The translations under genes were made by a program, and so were the position numbers. From Duganella flavida (GTDB lineage: Bacteria; Pseudomonadota; Gammaproteobacteria; Burkholderiales; Burkholderiaceae_D), in the NCBI RefSeq assembly GCF_009857445.1, contig NZ_WWCN01000023.1, forward strand, positions 1 through 64,000: a DNA stretch of 64,000 nucleotides, given 5' to 3'. Below are positions 22,405 to 30,878 of this stretch, piece by piece (positions within the stretch are counted from its first letter, which is position 1; every line of letters starts with the position of its first letter). The notes under the pieces are model-generated. The model ran no database searches. It saw nothing but the letters and a program-made list of their open reading frames with translations, and was not told the origin of the DNA.

Positions 22405-23319
22405 ATGCAGAACATGACACCCGCAACCGCTGGCGGCCCATACAAGGTTCCGCGACAACACGACAACTGGCGTTCGATCACGCTGTCTGTGGTCATGCAT
22501 GCCGTGTTGTTGATGTTCCTGTGGATAGGCGTCAGCTGGCAAAACAATGAACCGGTTGAAGTGCAGGCCGAAATCTGGGACATGAAGGTGGAACAGGCCG
22601 CGCCGACGCCGACGCCTGAACCTGCCCCGCAGCCAGAGCCTGAACCGGAAGCCGTCAAACCACCGCCAGCACCGGTGGTGGAAGCGCCGCCGGTGCCGCG
22701 TGAAGATCCTGAAATCGCCCTGCAACGCATCAAGAAGAAAAAGCAGGAAGAAGAGAAAGCTGAAAAGCTGGAACAAGCACGCCTGAAAAAAGAAGCCGAC
22801 GATAAACTGGCCAAGCTGGAAGCCAAGAAAAAGGCCGAGCAACAAGCCAAGGAAGAGAAGGCAGAACAGGAAGCGAAAGAAAAAGCGCTGGCCGAGAAAG
22901 ACAAGAAAAAAGCCGCTACCGAAAAACTGGCCAAGGAAAAAGCCGAGAAAGCCGCCAAGGAAAAAGCCTTCGCCGCCGAGATGAGCCGCATCACCGGCGC
23001 CGCCGCCAAAGGCAGCACCGGCACCGCCGCGCAATCGACCGGCGGCCGGGTGGATGGCGGCTACCGGGCGGCGGTGATCGCCAAGATCAGGGGCAATATG
23101 TCGGGTAACTGGGATAACTCGCTGTCGGCGACCTATTCCATCACTCAACTGCCGTCCGGCGAGATTATTGGCGTTCGCAAAGTAAAAGGCAGTGGGACAG
23201 ACGCCTACGACCGCGCCATCGAAAGCGCGATCAACGCATCGTCTCCACTACCCAAGAAAAAAGATGGTACGGTAGAGCGTGACATTACCGCCGATTTCAA
23301 TATGAAGGACATGCACTGA
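22405..23319 (+). CDS. tolA: Tol-Pal system protein TolA
   Basis: 304 residues in three parts: a short cytoplasmic end and one membrane anchor (about 24-44, with the SH-type motif SVVMHAVLL), a Pro-rich piece (about 65-105), a long Lys/Ala/Glu helix (about 110-195), and a C-terminal TonB-like domain (about 205-304, YRAAVIAKIRGNMSG ... FNMKDM). It spans the periplasm and pulls on Pal/TolB. The start codon follows the tolR stop directly, and its own stop TGA overlaps the tolB ATG. Confidence 0.95.
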   Translation: MQNMTPATAGGPYKVPRQHDNWRSITLSVVMHAVLLMFLWIGVSWQNNEPVEVQAEIWDMKVEQAAPTPTPEPAPQPEPEPEAVKPPPAPVVEAPPVPREDPEIALQRIKKKKQEEEKAEKLEQARLKKEADDKLAKLEAKKKAEQQAKEEKAEQEAKEKALAEKDKKKAATEKLAKEKAEKAAKEKAFAAEMSRITGAAAKGSTGTAAQSTGGRVDGGYRAAVIAKIRGNMSGNWDNSLSATYSITQLPSGEIIGVRKVKGSGTDAYDRAIESAINASSPLPKKKDGTVERDITADFNMKDMH

Positions 23320-24599
23320 TGCACACCATGAAAAAATTAAACCAAGTGATCTTCTACACCGGCTTGGCGATCGCTGCCACCATGGGCGTCGCCCAGGCGC
23401 AGATGCGGATCGAAATTTCCGGCGTCGGCAACAACCAGATTCCGATCGCCGTGGCAGGCTTTGCGAACGAAAGCGTTTCGCCGCAAAAGATCTCCGAGAT
23501 CATCAAGGCTGACCTTGAGCGCAGCGGCGCTTTCAAGATCATCGACGCCGGCGTGGTCAGCGACGTCAACAACATCGACTACGGCAGCTGGAAAGCCAAG
23601 GGCGCCAATGCGCTGGTAGTCGGCACCGTTGATGCCCTCGCCGATGGCCGCTACGACGTGCGCTACAAGCTGCTGGACACCAATCAGCAAGCCAAGATCT
23701 CCAACCTGGACAAGGCCGTCACCGCCCAGTTCACCCGCCTGTCGGCCCACCTGATCGCCGACGATGTGTTCTTCAAGCTGACCGGCATCAAGGGCGCGTT
23801 TTCGACCCGCATCTCCTACGTCAAGCAGGAAGGCCGCAACTACCAGCTGATGATCGCCGACGCCGATGGCGAAAACGAGCAGCTGGCGCTGCGCTCGAAC
23901 GAACCGATCATTTCGCCATCGTGGTCGCCGGACGGCACCAAGGTCGCCTACGTCTCGTTTGAACAGAAGAAGCCAGTGGTCTACGTGCAGAACCTGATCA
24001 CCCGCGCGCGCACCGTGGTGGCCAACGAAAAAGGCAGCAACTCGGCCCCATCGTGGGCGCCGAGTGGCAACAAGCTGGCGGTAGCGCTGTCGAAGTCGGG
24101 CAACACCCAGATCTACACCGTCAACGCTGACGGCAGCAATCTGCAGCGCGCTACCAGCAGCAGCGGCATCGACACCGAACCGCAATGGTCGGCTGACGGC
24201 AGCAGCATCTACTTCACCAGCGACCGCAGCGGCGGCCCGCAAATCTACCGCATGAACCCGGATGGCAGCGACGCCAAACGCGTCACCTTCGGCGGCAGCT
24301 ACAACATTAGCCCGCGCATCTCGGCGGACGGCAAGACGCTGGCCTACATCTCGCGCCGCGACGGCAACTTCCAGCTGTTCGTGCTGGACCTGGCTAGCGG
24401 CCAGGAGCAGCGCCTGTCCGACACCACCGACGATGAGTCGCCAAGTTTCGCCCCTAACGGCAAATACATCATGTACGCCACCCGCGCCGGCGGCCGCAAA
24501 TCGCTGGCCGTGGTCTCGGTGGATGGACGTGTAAAACAACGCCTGACCACTCAGGCGGGCAACATCAAGGAGCCCACCTGGGGCCCGTTCATGCAGTAA
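23319..24599 (+). CDS. tolB: Tol-Pal system protein TolB
   Basis: Periplasmic beta-propeller protein of 426 residues (E. coli 430). Signal peptide with cleavage after AQA near residue 27; N-terminal domain with PIAVAGFAN; six-bladed propeller with recurring SPSWSPDGTKVAYVS, APSWAPSGNKLAVAL, TEPQWSADGSSIYFTSDRSG and PRISADGKTLAYIS blades. Binds Pal and TolA. The first ATG overlaps the tolA stop (TGATG); ATG at 23328 is a possible alternative with no effect on the mature protein. Confidence 0.97.
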   Translation: MHTMKKLNQVIFYTGLAIAATMGVAQAQMRIEISGVGNNQIPIAVAGFANESVSPQKISEIIKADLERSGAFKIIDAGVVSDVNNIDYGSWKAKGANALVVGTVDALADGRYDVRYKLLDTNQQAKISNLDKAVTAQFTRLSAHLIADDVFFKLTGIKGAFSTRISYVKQEGRNYQLMIADADGENEQLALRSNEPIISPSWSPDGTKVAYVSFEQKKPVVYVQNLITRARTVVANEKGSNSAPSWAPSGNKLAVALSKSGNTQIYTVNADGSNLQRATSSSGIDTEPQWSADGSSIYFTSDRSGGPQIYRMNPDGSDAKRVTFGGSYNISPRISADGKTLAYISRRDGNFQLFVLDLASGQEQRLSDTTDDESPSFAPNGKYIMYATRAGGRKSLAVVSVDGRVKQRLTTQAGNIKEPTWGPFMQ

Positions 24600-24626
24600 T
24601 TTCGTGTCACTACTAGGAGAATCATT

Positions 24627-25157
24627 ATGCGTAAACTCAGCAGCTTAGCTTTCATCGTTACCACCGCCGCCATCCTGTCGGCTTGCTCGACCCCAGTCAA
24701 AGTGGCAGAAGCGCCACCAGTCGAAGAGCGCAAAGTTGAAAAAGCGGTGCCGCCACCAGTCGACACCCGCACCGTCGCGCCAGTTGAAACCAAATCGCTG
24801 GATCCACTGGACGATCCCAAAGGCGTGCTGGCACAACGTAGCGTCTACTTCGACTTCGACAGCTACGTGGTCCGCGCCGATGGCAAATCGGTGGTAGAAA
24901 ACCACTCGGCCTACCTGGTGAAGAACAAAGCCCGCTCGATCCTGGTGCAAGGTAACACCGACGAACGCGGCGGCGCTGAATACAACCTGGCACTGGGCCA
25001 GAAACGTGCTGAAGCCGTGCGCAAAGCCATGAGCACCCTGGGCGTGCCTGAGTCGCAAATCGAAGCCGTCTCGCTGGGCAAAGAAAAACCAAAAGCCACC
25101 GGTTCGAACGAAGAAGCATGGTCGCAAAACCGTCGTGCTGACATCGTCTACAAGTAA
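24627..25157 (+). CDS. pal: peptidoglycan-associated lipoprotein Pal
   Basis: Outer-membrane lipoprotein of 176 residues. Lipobox LSAC with lipidated Cys20; then a Pro/Val linker and an OmpA-like peptidoglycan-binding domain: VYFDFDSYVV, NTDERGGAEYNLALGQKRAEAV, ALGK-type end SQNRRADIVYK. AGGAG stands ahead of the ATG. The signature residues for meso-DAP binding (Asp and Arg in NTDERG and NRRADI) are present. Confidence 0.97.
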   Translation: MRKLSSLAFIVTTAAILSACSTPVKVAEAPPVEERKVEKAVPPPVDTRTVAPVETKSLDPLDDPKGVLAQRSVYFDFDSYVVRADGKSVVENHSAYLVKNKARSILVQGNTDERGGAEYNLALGQKRAEAVRKAMSTLGVPESQIEAVSLGKEKPKATGSNEEAWSQNRRADIVYK

Positions 25158-25195
25158 TCAAAAGCACTACCTTTTTGCCGGGTCACAGGCATAAT

Positions 25196-25243
25196 ACGGG
25201 GCGGCGCGCGGAGATATCCGCGCCCTGTCCCGTTTCTTTTTTT
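25196..25243 (+). terminator. terminator-like hairpin between pal and cpoB
   Basis: ACGGG...GGCGCGCGGA-GATA-TCCGCGCC...CCCGT forms a long hairpin with small internal loops, followed by TTTCTTTTTTT. It would stop or dampen transcription before cpoB. Confidence 0.5.
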
Positions 25244-25267
25244 AGATTTGTGTAGAAAGCGCCTGAC

Positions 25268-26023
25268 ATGATGAAATTCTCCAAATCCGGCCTGAGCGCC
25301 GCCCTGCTGGCCGCGACCGTCTGGCTGCCGCTGCAAGCCCACGCCGGCCTGTTCGACGACGACGAGGCGCGCCGCGCCCTGCTCGACCTGCGCGCCAAGG
25401 TGGAAGCCATGCGCACCGAACTGAATGGCCGCATCGACACCAAGTCCGACAAATCCAGCACGCTCGACCTGGTGACCCAGAACGAAAACCTGCTGCAGGA
25501 AATCGCCAAGCTGCGTGGCCAGATCGAAGTGCTGGCCAACGACATCGCCAACACGCAAAAGCGCCAGAAGGATTTCTACGTCGACCTCGACGCCCGCATC
25601 CGCAAGCTGGAGCCGCGTGAAGTGGTCATCGATGGCAAGGCTTCGCAAGTCGATCCTAGCGAGCAGCGCAATTACGAGGCGGCCATGCAGCTATTCAAAG
25701 CCGGCGACTACAAGGCAGCCGGCAGCGCGCTGGGCGACTTCGTGGCGCGTTATCCAGGCTCCAGCTACGCCTCCAACGCGCAGTACTGGCTGGGCAACGC
25801 CTACTACGCGCAGCGCGACTGCAAGAGCGCCATCGCCGCCCAGCTGGTGGTGCTGAAGAACTACGGCGACAGCCCGAAAGCGCCGGACGCCATGCTGAAC
25901 ATCGCCAGCTGCCAGACTGAGCTGAAAGACAAGGCTGCCAAAAAGACACTGCAAGACTTGATCAAGCAGTATCCGGATTCGCCGGCGGCAGCTACTGCCA
26001 AGGAACGCCTGGGAGGCAAATAA
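25268..26023 (+). CDS. cpoB: cell division coordinator CpoB (YbgF)
   Basis: Periplasmic protein of 251 residues that links PBP1B-driven wall synthesis with Tol-Pal constriction. Signal peptide ends AHA/G near residue 26; an N-terminal trimerising coiled coil (about 30-115); C-terminal tetratricopeptide repeats (about 130-245) with YEAAMQLFKAGDYKAAG, YPGSSYASNAQYWLGNAYYAQRD and LLQ-type KKTLQDLIKQYPDSPAA. It is the last gene of the tol cluster, 110 bp after pal. Confidence 0.95.
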   Translation: MMKFSKSGLSAALLAATVWLPLQAHAGLFDDDEARRALLDLRAKVEAMRTELNGRIDTKSDKSSTLDLVTQNENLLQEIAKLRGQIEVLANDIANTQKRQKDFYVDLDARIRKLEPREVVIDGKASQVDPSEQRNYEAAMQLFKAGDYKAAGSALGDFVARYPGSSYASNAQYWLGNAYYAQRDCKSAIAAQLVVLKNYGDSPKAPDAMLNIASCQTELKDKAAKKTLQDLIKQYPDSPAAATAKERLGGK

Positions 26024-26037
26024 TTACCGCAGGGTAT

Positions 26038-26066
26038 TTGACAGTTGAGCTGACCTCCCCTATAAT
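26038..26066 (+). promoter_or_regulatory. consensus sigma-70 promoter of the tRNA-Lys pair
   Basis: TTGACA (26038-26043), 17 bp, TATAAT (26061-26066): a perfect consensus promoter, starting transcription about 8 bp ahead of the first tRNA. Confidence 0.9.
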
Positions 26067-26080
26067 CTCGCTTCTTTCGG

Positions 26081-26156
26081 GGGTCGTTAGCTCAGCTGGT
26101 AGAGCAGCGGACTTTTAATCCGTTGGTCGCAGGTTCGAATCCCGCACGGCCTACCA
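26081..26156 (+). tRNA. tRNA-Lys (anticodon UUU), copy 1
   Basis: 76 nt with encoded CCA. Acceptor GGGTCGT/ACGGCCT, D-arm AGCTCAGCTGGTAGAGC, anticodon loop CTTTTAA (TTT), T-arm with GGTTCGAATCC. First of two in one transcript. Confidence 0.98.
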
Positions 26157-26184
26157 TCCGAAAGTTCCTAGGTTTGATACCTAA

Positions 26185-26260
26185 GGGTCGTTAGCTCAGC
26201 TGGTAGAGCAGCGGACTTTTAATCCGTTGGTCGCAGGTTCGAATCCCGCACGGCCTACCA
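26185..26260 (+). tRNA. tRNA-Lys (anticodon UUU), copy 2
   Basis: Identical to copy 1 over 76 nt, after a 28-bp spacer that can fold (CCTAGGT...ACCTAAGG), probably a processing site. Followed by a terminator. Confidence 0.98.
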
Positions 26261-26268
26261 AGATTCAT

Positions 26269-26297
26269 CAAAAAAGCCACCCTCGGGTGGCTTTTTT
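26269..26297 (+). terminator. Rho-independent terminator of the tRNA-Lys pair
   Basis: AAAAAAGCCACCC / GGGTGGCTTTTTT, with a TC loop. The palindrome is bidirectional and also ends the PEP-CTERM gene. Nearly identical to the terminator at 28782-28810. Confidence 0.88.
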
Positions 26298-26313
26298 GTT
26301 TTGCTTGCGTGCC

Positions 26314-26904
26314 TCAGGCTTTTTTGGCGCGGCGGCGGATCAGGGACAGCAGGCCCAAGCCACCCAGCAGCATGGCGTAAGTTTCTGGCTCCGGCACTGC
26401 GGCGGTTTGCAGGTTGTCGAGGATGTAGGCGTTGTTGCTGCCACCCGATTCAATCTTGATGCTGTTGAAGACGATGTTCTGGAAACCATAGAACTCACCA
26501 CCATAGCCGGTCGCGGAGGTAAAGCTCGCTACTGCGGTGGCCCCGAGGTAGGCGGTGAAAGTCGACTCGCCCGGATTGCTGACGAAGTTGAACGCCGCGC
26601 CAGACAGGTTGGAGGAGAAGGTCAGCGTCGTCGGCGTGGTGCAGCAAGGGTAGAAGTTGGCAACAACCGTACCATTCATATTCGGGTACGTACCAGCATA
26701 ATAACCAGTGACAAAGTTACCATCGCCGAAGGTCACACCAGCGAAGTTACTACCAGCCGCAGCGCCTTCCGACAGTGCGGAGTCAAAGTGCTCGGTCGTA
26801 TATACACCGCTCAAGCCGCTGCCGGATGCAATAATGTTGTCCGCGTGAGCCATCGCGCTCGCACTCAGGATGGCGGCACCAATCAGTAAATTTGTCAGAC
26901 GCAT
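26314..26904 (-). CDS. PEP-CTERM sorting domain-containing protein
   Basis: A 196-residue exported protein. Signal peptide MRLTNLLIGAAILSASAMAHA, a beta-rich middle with many Gly, Ser, Thr and Asn, and a C-terminal sorting signal: VPEPETYAML, a hydrophobic stretch and RRRAKKA. The signal is recognised by exosortase (EpsH/XrtA family), not found in this window. Such proteins go to the cell surface or exopolysaccharide. Start at 26904 has AGGGG ahead. Lies between two copies of the tRNA-Lys/terminator repeat. Function of the body is unknown. Confidence 0.88.
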   Translation of the reverse strand: MRLTNLLIGAAILSASAMAHADNIIASGSGLSGVYTTEHFDSALSEGAAAGSNFAGVTFGDGNFVTGYYAGTYPNMNGTVVANFYPCCTTPTTLTFSSNLSGAAFNFVSNPGESTFTAYLGATAVASFTSATGYGGEFYGFQNIVFNSIKIESGGSNNAYILDNLQTAAVPEPETYAMLLGGLGLLSLIRRRAKKA

Positions 26905-27094
26905 GTGATTCCCCTTTATTAATTTTAATGGTAAAAAGAAAACACATATTAGCATTAGAATATTTAAATTTATGACGTCCTCACAAAAATCTTAAGCAGT
27001 TTGTGCGAAATTGACACAAATCCCCCTGTATCATGGCAGATCTGCTAGCGTGGTAAAATCCACGCCCTACAAAAAAATCATCTGAATCGCCGCC

Positions 27095-27352
27095 ATGACT
27101 TACGAAGAATTCCTCGACGAAATCACCACCCTGCTCACCGAAATGTACGACCTCTCCGATGAGGCCGCGATCAAGCTGGTGGTCGATGCACAAGCCAACG
27201 ATTATTTCGTCACCCACGATGACAAGGAAGAATTGCGCTCCGTCGAACAAGCCAAGATCGAAGCCACCGCGCTGTACACGGCCAAGCAAAACAAGAATGA
27301 GACTCAGCGCAAGCAACAGCAGCGCCAGGAACAGAAGAAAAAAACCCGCTGA
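27095..27352 (+). CDS. small conserved-type acidic/basic protein of unknown function
   Basis: 85 residues: an acidic helical N-terminal part (MTYEEFLDEITTLLTEMYDLSDEAAIKLVVDAQ) and a very basic, glutamine-rich tail (KQQQRQEQKKKTR). Cytoplasmic, no membrane segment. The acidic-then-basic layout suggests a nucleic-acid or protein partner but gives no function. Codon use is like the core genome. It is convergent with the acyltransferase gene, 5 bp apart. Confidence 0.75.
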   Translation: MTYEEFLDEITTLLTEMYDLSDEAAIKLVVDAQANDYFVTHDDKEELRSVEQAKIEATALYTAKQNKNETQRKQQQRQEQKKKTR

Positions 27353-27357
27353 TCAGA

Positions 27358-28527
27358 TCAGCGCAGCGTAACCCCGCCGATACGGGCGGGCAGCGGTCGT
27401 GGGATGTGGACGTCGCGTACCGCCACCTGCTCGGTGATGGTCTGGATCAGGCGTCCCAGCGGCGCCTCCACCCAGCGATGGAACAGCGCGCCGGCGGCCA
27501 GGCTGAAGCCCCACGCCACCAGCATGCCGAAGGCCTGCACTTCTGGCTCGGGCTGCACAAAGCGCGTAAAGACCGCGTTCACCAGCAAGCACACCGGGAA
27601 GTGAATCAGGAATACCGAGTAGGAAATCTTGCCCAGGCTATTGATCACGGTCCACGCACGGCCGTCGGAGGTAGTCTTGACGCGGCCGAACAGGAATAGC
27701 AGCGACGCCACCACCGCCGCCAGCGCGATGCGGCTGCGGAATTCCAGCGCCAGGCCAGCCACTGCCGGCAGCAAGGCCATCATCATTAACAGCACCGCGA
27801 AACCGGTCTTGCGGCGCGGATCGCTGGCCCACCACGCCATCACACCCATGCCGTAGCTGCCGAAGAAATACGGCGCCCAGTTATCCCAGTCGGCATCCAG
27901 GTTGAAGTACAGCAGCGACAGCGTGATGCCAAACGCCGCCGCCAGCGGCATCAGCCACGACAGCGGACGCTTGCCCTCGACAATGCCGCCCACCCACAAG
28001 GCCAGCACCATCAGTGCATACAGCTGGAAGTCAATCGCCACGTACCACGCGCCGGCCGACACCGACGGATAACCCAGCACGCCATGCAGCAGCAGCGCAT
28101 GCGCGCCCAGTTGCGCCAACGTGGCCGGCGCGGAAATCGAATCGTGGCTCATCCAGCGTGCCGCCAGCGCGGAAGCGACACTGGCGATCAGGGTGGCGGC
28201 CAGGAAGGCCGGCGCCAGCTTGGCGTAGCGGCGCCAGATGGCGCCCAGCGGATAGGCATAGCCGGCATGACCGGACGGCGCCAGTGATTTGGCCGCAAGA
28301 AAGCCGCCGATGACCAGGAATACCTGGACGGCAATGCGCGCACTGTTGCTCAACCAATCGACCAGCGACGGCAGCAAGGCGCGTGCGTGATCGGACATCG
28401 GACCATAGAAGGCCAGATGGTGCAATACGATCAGCTGGGCCGCGCCCGCTTTCAACAGATTAATCAGACCAAATTGCGACGAGGCCGGTTTACCCGCACC
28501 ATGCGTCGCACCCGCAACTACTTTCAT
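27358..28527 (-). CDS. acyltransferase 3 family membrane protein
   Basis: 389 residues with about ten membrane segments. N-terminal acyltransferase-3 features: a His in the first membrane segment (QLIVLHHLAFYG), VQVFLVIGGFLAAKSL, ending with KISYSVFLIHFPVCLLVN. Such enzymes O-acylate surface sugars (LPS, exopolysaccharide, peptidoglycan) with acyl groups moved from the cytoplasm. The start at 28527 is preferred to the ATG at 28533 because AAGGA lies at proper distance only for the former. Flanked by tRNA-Lys repeats; substrate unknown. Confidence 0.87.
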   Translation of the reverse strand: MKVVAGATHGAGKPASSQFGLINLLKAGAAQLIVLHHLAFYGPMSDHARALLPSLVDWLSNSARIAVQVFLVIGGFLAAKSLAPSGHAGYAYPLGAIWRRYAKLAPAFLAATLIASVASALAARWMSHDSISAPATLAQLGAHALLLHGVLGYPSVSAGAWYVAIDFQLYALMVLALWVGGIVEGKRPLSWLMPLAAAFGITLSLLYFNLDADWDNWAPYFFGSYGMGVMAWWASDPRRKTGFAVLLMMMALLPAVAGLALEFRSRIALAAVVASLLFLFGRVKTTSDGRAWTVINSLGKISYSVFLIHFPVCLLVNAVFTRFVQPEPEVQAFGMLVAWGFSLAAGALFHRWVEAPLGRLIQTITEQVAVRDVHIPRPLPARIGGVTLR

Positions 28528-28657
28528 CAACATTCCTTGCTATGCAATTTTCCGCCACCAAATCGTTATTTTTAGCGACAGGGCGATATGATAGCCGAGG
28601 TTGTCCCGTTAGTGGCGCGCGCATGAACATTTTGACCAAATTTCCACGCTCATCCCC

Positions 28658-28686
28658 TTGAACTTTCTGCCGACGGCGATTACAAT
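28658..28686 (+). promoter_or_regulatory. sigma-70 promoter of the third tRNA-Lys
   Basis: TTGAAC (28658-28663), 17 bp, TACAAT (28681-28686), start about 4 bp ahead of the tRNA. It differs from the promoter of copies 1 and 2, so the repeat does not include the promoter. Confidence 0.75.
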
Positions 28687-28696
28687 TCTGGCCCTT

Positions 28697-28772
28697 GGGT
28701 CGTTAGCTCAGCTGGTAGAGCAGCGGACTTTTAATCCGTTGGTCGCAGGTTCGAATCCCGCACGGCCTACCA
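28697..28772 (+). tRNA. tRNA-Lys (anticodon UUU), copy 3
   Basis: Identical in all 76 positions to the two copies at 26081 and 26185, including CCA. Same 3' flank (AGATTCA) and terminator as copy 2. Confidence 0.98.
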
Positions 28773-28781
28773 AGATTCAAC

Positions 28782-28810
28782 AAAAAAGCCACCTTCGGGT
28801 GGCTTTTTTG
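28782..28810 (+). terminator. Rho-independent terminator after tRNA-Lys copy 3
   Basis: AAAAAAGCCACC / GGTGGCTTTTTT, loop TTCG. It also meets the 3' end of the helicase gene (stop at 28814) from the other side. Confidence 0.88.
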
Positions 28811-28813
28811 TTT

Positions 28814-30796
28814 TTAGCGCCGGAATTTGCGCGGCTGGCGTTTGCGGGCGGCGGAGTTCTGGTCTTGCAGGATGGCGTCCACGCGCTCCGACGCTTCGCG
28901 CGACAGGCGCAGCGCCAGTTCGGTGTCCGGGAAGTACTCGGGCTGGCGGTAGGCCAGCCAGGCGTAGGCCGAATACAGGCGGCAAGCATCTTCCACCTGC
29001 TGCAGGTTCATATAGTGCAGTGGGTTGTCGGCCGGTTTGAGGTGAGTAATTTTCTTGTGCGCCAGCGACTTGGCCCAGTTCTCCCAGGCGTTTTGCAGCG
29101 CCGGCACCTTGGCCGAGATCGGCACCAGTGACAGCGCGAATTTTTCCGCCACCGTCAGCTCCAGCGTATCGAGCCAGGCCGCGCGTTCGAACTGGTCCTC
29201 GGTGATGCGCGGATAGAAGAAGCCGTCCGGCACGTCGATGTTATGGACGAAGCGTTTGAGCAGCTTGGCCAGCGCATGCTCATGCGTGACCGAGGAGATG
29301 CGGTGCAAATGCTCCAGCGTCGGCGCCACCGCGAAGCCGGTGGTCTTCAGCGGCACCGGTTTTTCGCGCAGCAGCGAGCGCATCACGTTGTGGGTCTCGT
29401 TGTCGTAGCCGGCTACCAGGCCTTCCTCGTGCACGCCGAAGCGCCCTGCCCGGCCGGCGATCTGGCGCGCCAGCGCGGACGGAATCTCTTCCTCTTCGTA
29501 ACCGTTGTACTTGACGCTGGTGGTCATCACCACCCGCGCGATCGGCATGTTCAGGCCCATGGCGATGGCGTCGGTGCCTACCACCACGTCGGCCGCACCG
29601 TCGCGGAACCGCTGGGCTTGCGCGCGCCGCACTTCCGGCGACAGGTTGCCGTACACCGTGGCCACCGACAGGCCGGCCTCGGTCACCATGTCGCGCCACA
29701 TCAGCACTTCGCGGCGCGAGAAGCAGATCACGGCGTCGCCGTGGCGTAGGTTGCTGAGCTTGCGCACGGCGGTGGGCTCCATCGACAGCGGGCCCTTGCG
29801 CTTGAGCAGGTGCACTTCCAGTTCGCATTCCAGCCGCTCGGCCAGCACTTCAATTGCGCGCCGCGCTTCCGGGGCGCCGACCAGATACACCACCTTGGCC
29901 GGCGCGCCGCACACGGCGGCGGTCCAGGCGGCGCCGCGATCGCGGTCGGACAGCATCTGGATTTCATCGATAACGGCGACGTCAACCGGGGTTTGCGTAT
30001 CCAGCATTTCCACCGTGCTGGCCACATGGGTGGCGCCCGGCACCAGTCGGCGCTCTTCGCCGGTGACCAGGCTGACCTTCAGCGGCTTGCCATGCTGCTG
30101 CATTTCCTGCAAACGCTCGTAGTTTTCCAGCGCCAGCAGACGCAGCGGCGCGAGGTAGACGCCGCTCGGCGCCTTGCCCAGCGCTTCCATCGCCTGGTGA
30201 GTCTTGCCGGAATTGGTCGGCCCCAGCACGGCGATGAATTTGCGCTTGATGCGGCGCGCCACCTCGAACGAGGCCGGGTATTCGGCCAGATTGATGCTCT
30301 GGCGGGTGCGTTCGGCGTGCTGCTCCTCCATGTCGCGCTCAACGGCGTGCTCCAGGCGTTGCCGGATGCGGTCGAACACCAGTCCGGCCGGCTCGGAAAT
30401 CTGCATGCCAGTCAGTGCCTGCAGGAAAGGCTCAGCGTCCATATCGCAGTCGTCGCAGGCATCGGCCAGTTCTTGCACGAAGGCGGCCGTTGCGGCTTGC
30501 AACTCGGCAATTACCTCGTCGCTGGCGCGCTCGCGCAGCAAGGCCGAGCGGGTGTCGGCATCCATCTTGCGCCATTTGGATGGCTTGGCCAGCACACCTT
30601 GCGTCGGCACCAGATCGTACGGCACGCGCCGGCCGGCGTACTCGACCACGCCGGTAATGCGCAGGAACACCCGGCCTTCGAGCCGGGACAGCGCGACGCC
30701 CTGCTGGGCCAGACCGAGCTGGCGCAGCAGTTCGTCATCCTCTCCCGGATCGCCGTCGAGCGCTGCAATTTGAGAGGCTGGGGAAGGATGGGTCAT
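28814..30796 (-). CDS. SUV3-like DEAD/DEAH-box RNA helicase
   Basis: 660 residues from the start at 30796 (MTHPSPASQI). Walker A GPTNSGKT (192-199), DEIQ box (277-280), VVGTDAIAMGLNMPI (405-419), motif VI QIAGRAGRFG (445-454). The combination GPTNSGKT/DEIQ/QIAGRAGRFG is that of the mitochondrial SUV3 helicase and its alphaproteobacterial/betaproteobacterial relatives, which unwind RNA or DNA-RNA duplexes. An additional N-terminal domain of about 180 residues has a cluster of acidic and Cys residues (ACDDCDMDAE, 113-122). Cytoplasmic, probably in RNA decay; partner unknown. Its 5' end overlaps the upstream region of the divergent YigZ gene. Confidence 0.88.
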   Translation of the reverse strand: MTHPSPASQIAALDGDPGEDDELLRQLGLAQQGVALSRLEGRVFLRITGVVEYAGRRVPYDLVPTQGVLAKPSKWRKMDADTRSALLRERASDEVIAELQAATAAFVQELADACDDCDMDAEPFLQALTGMQISEPAGLVFDRIRQRLEHAVERDMEEQHAERTRQSINLAEYPASFEVARRIKRKFIAVLGPTNSGKTHQAMEALGKAPSGVYLAPLRLLALENYERLQEMQQHGKPLKVSLVTGEERRLVPGATHVASTVEMLDTQTPVDVAVIDEIQMLSDRDRGAAWTAAVCGAPAKVVYLVGAPEARRAIEVLAERLECELEVHLLKRKGPLSMEPTAVRKLSNLRHGDAVICFSRREVLMWRDMVTEAGLSVATVYGNLSPEVRRAQAQRFRDGAADVVVGTDAIAMGLNMPIARVVMTTSVKYNGYEEEEIPSALARQIAGRAGRFGVHEEGLVAGYDNETHNVMRSLLREKPVPLKTTGFAVAPTLEHLHRISSVTHEHALAKLLKRFVHNIDVPDGFFYPRITEDQFERAAWLDTLELTVAEKFALSLVPISAKVPALQNAWENWAKSLAHKKITHLKPADNPLHYMNLQQVEDACRLYSAYAWLAYRQPEYFPDTELALRLSREASERVDAILQDQNSAARKRQPRKFRR

Positions 30797-30878
30797 GGCG
30801 TTATACTCAGTGGGGATACCGCCGGGATTATACCGCGCCCTCGTCTTCGCCTTTAAATTCTGGCACCATACGCCCCCT

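Noticed and set aside
22615..22700. CRISPR-like or tandem DNA repeat in tolA
   Set aside because: It is codon repetition for the Pro/Glu-rich linker, not a spaced repeat array.
26038..28815. Phage or integrative element at the tRNA-Lys genes
   Set aside because: No integrase or phage gene is present; only the tRNA/terminator repeat supports such an idea, so it is kept as a question rather than a call.
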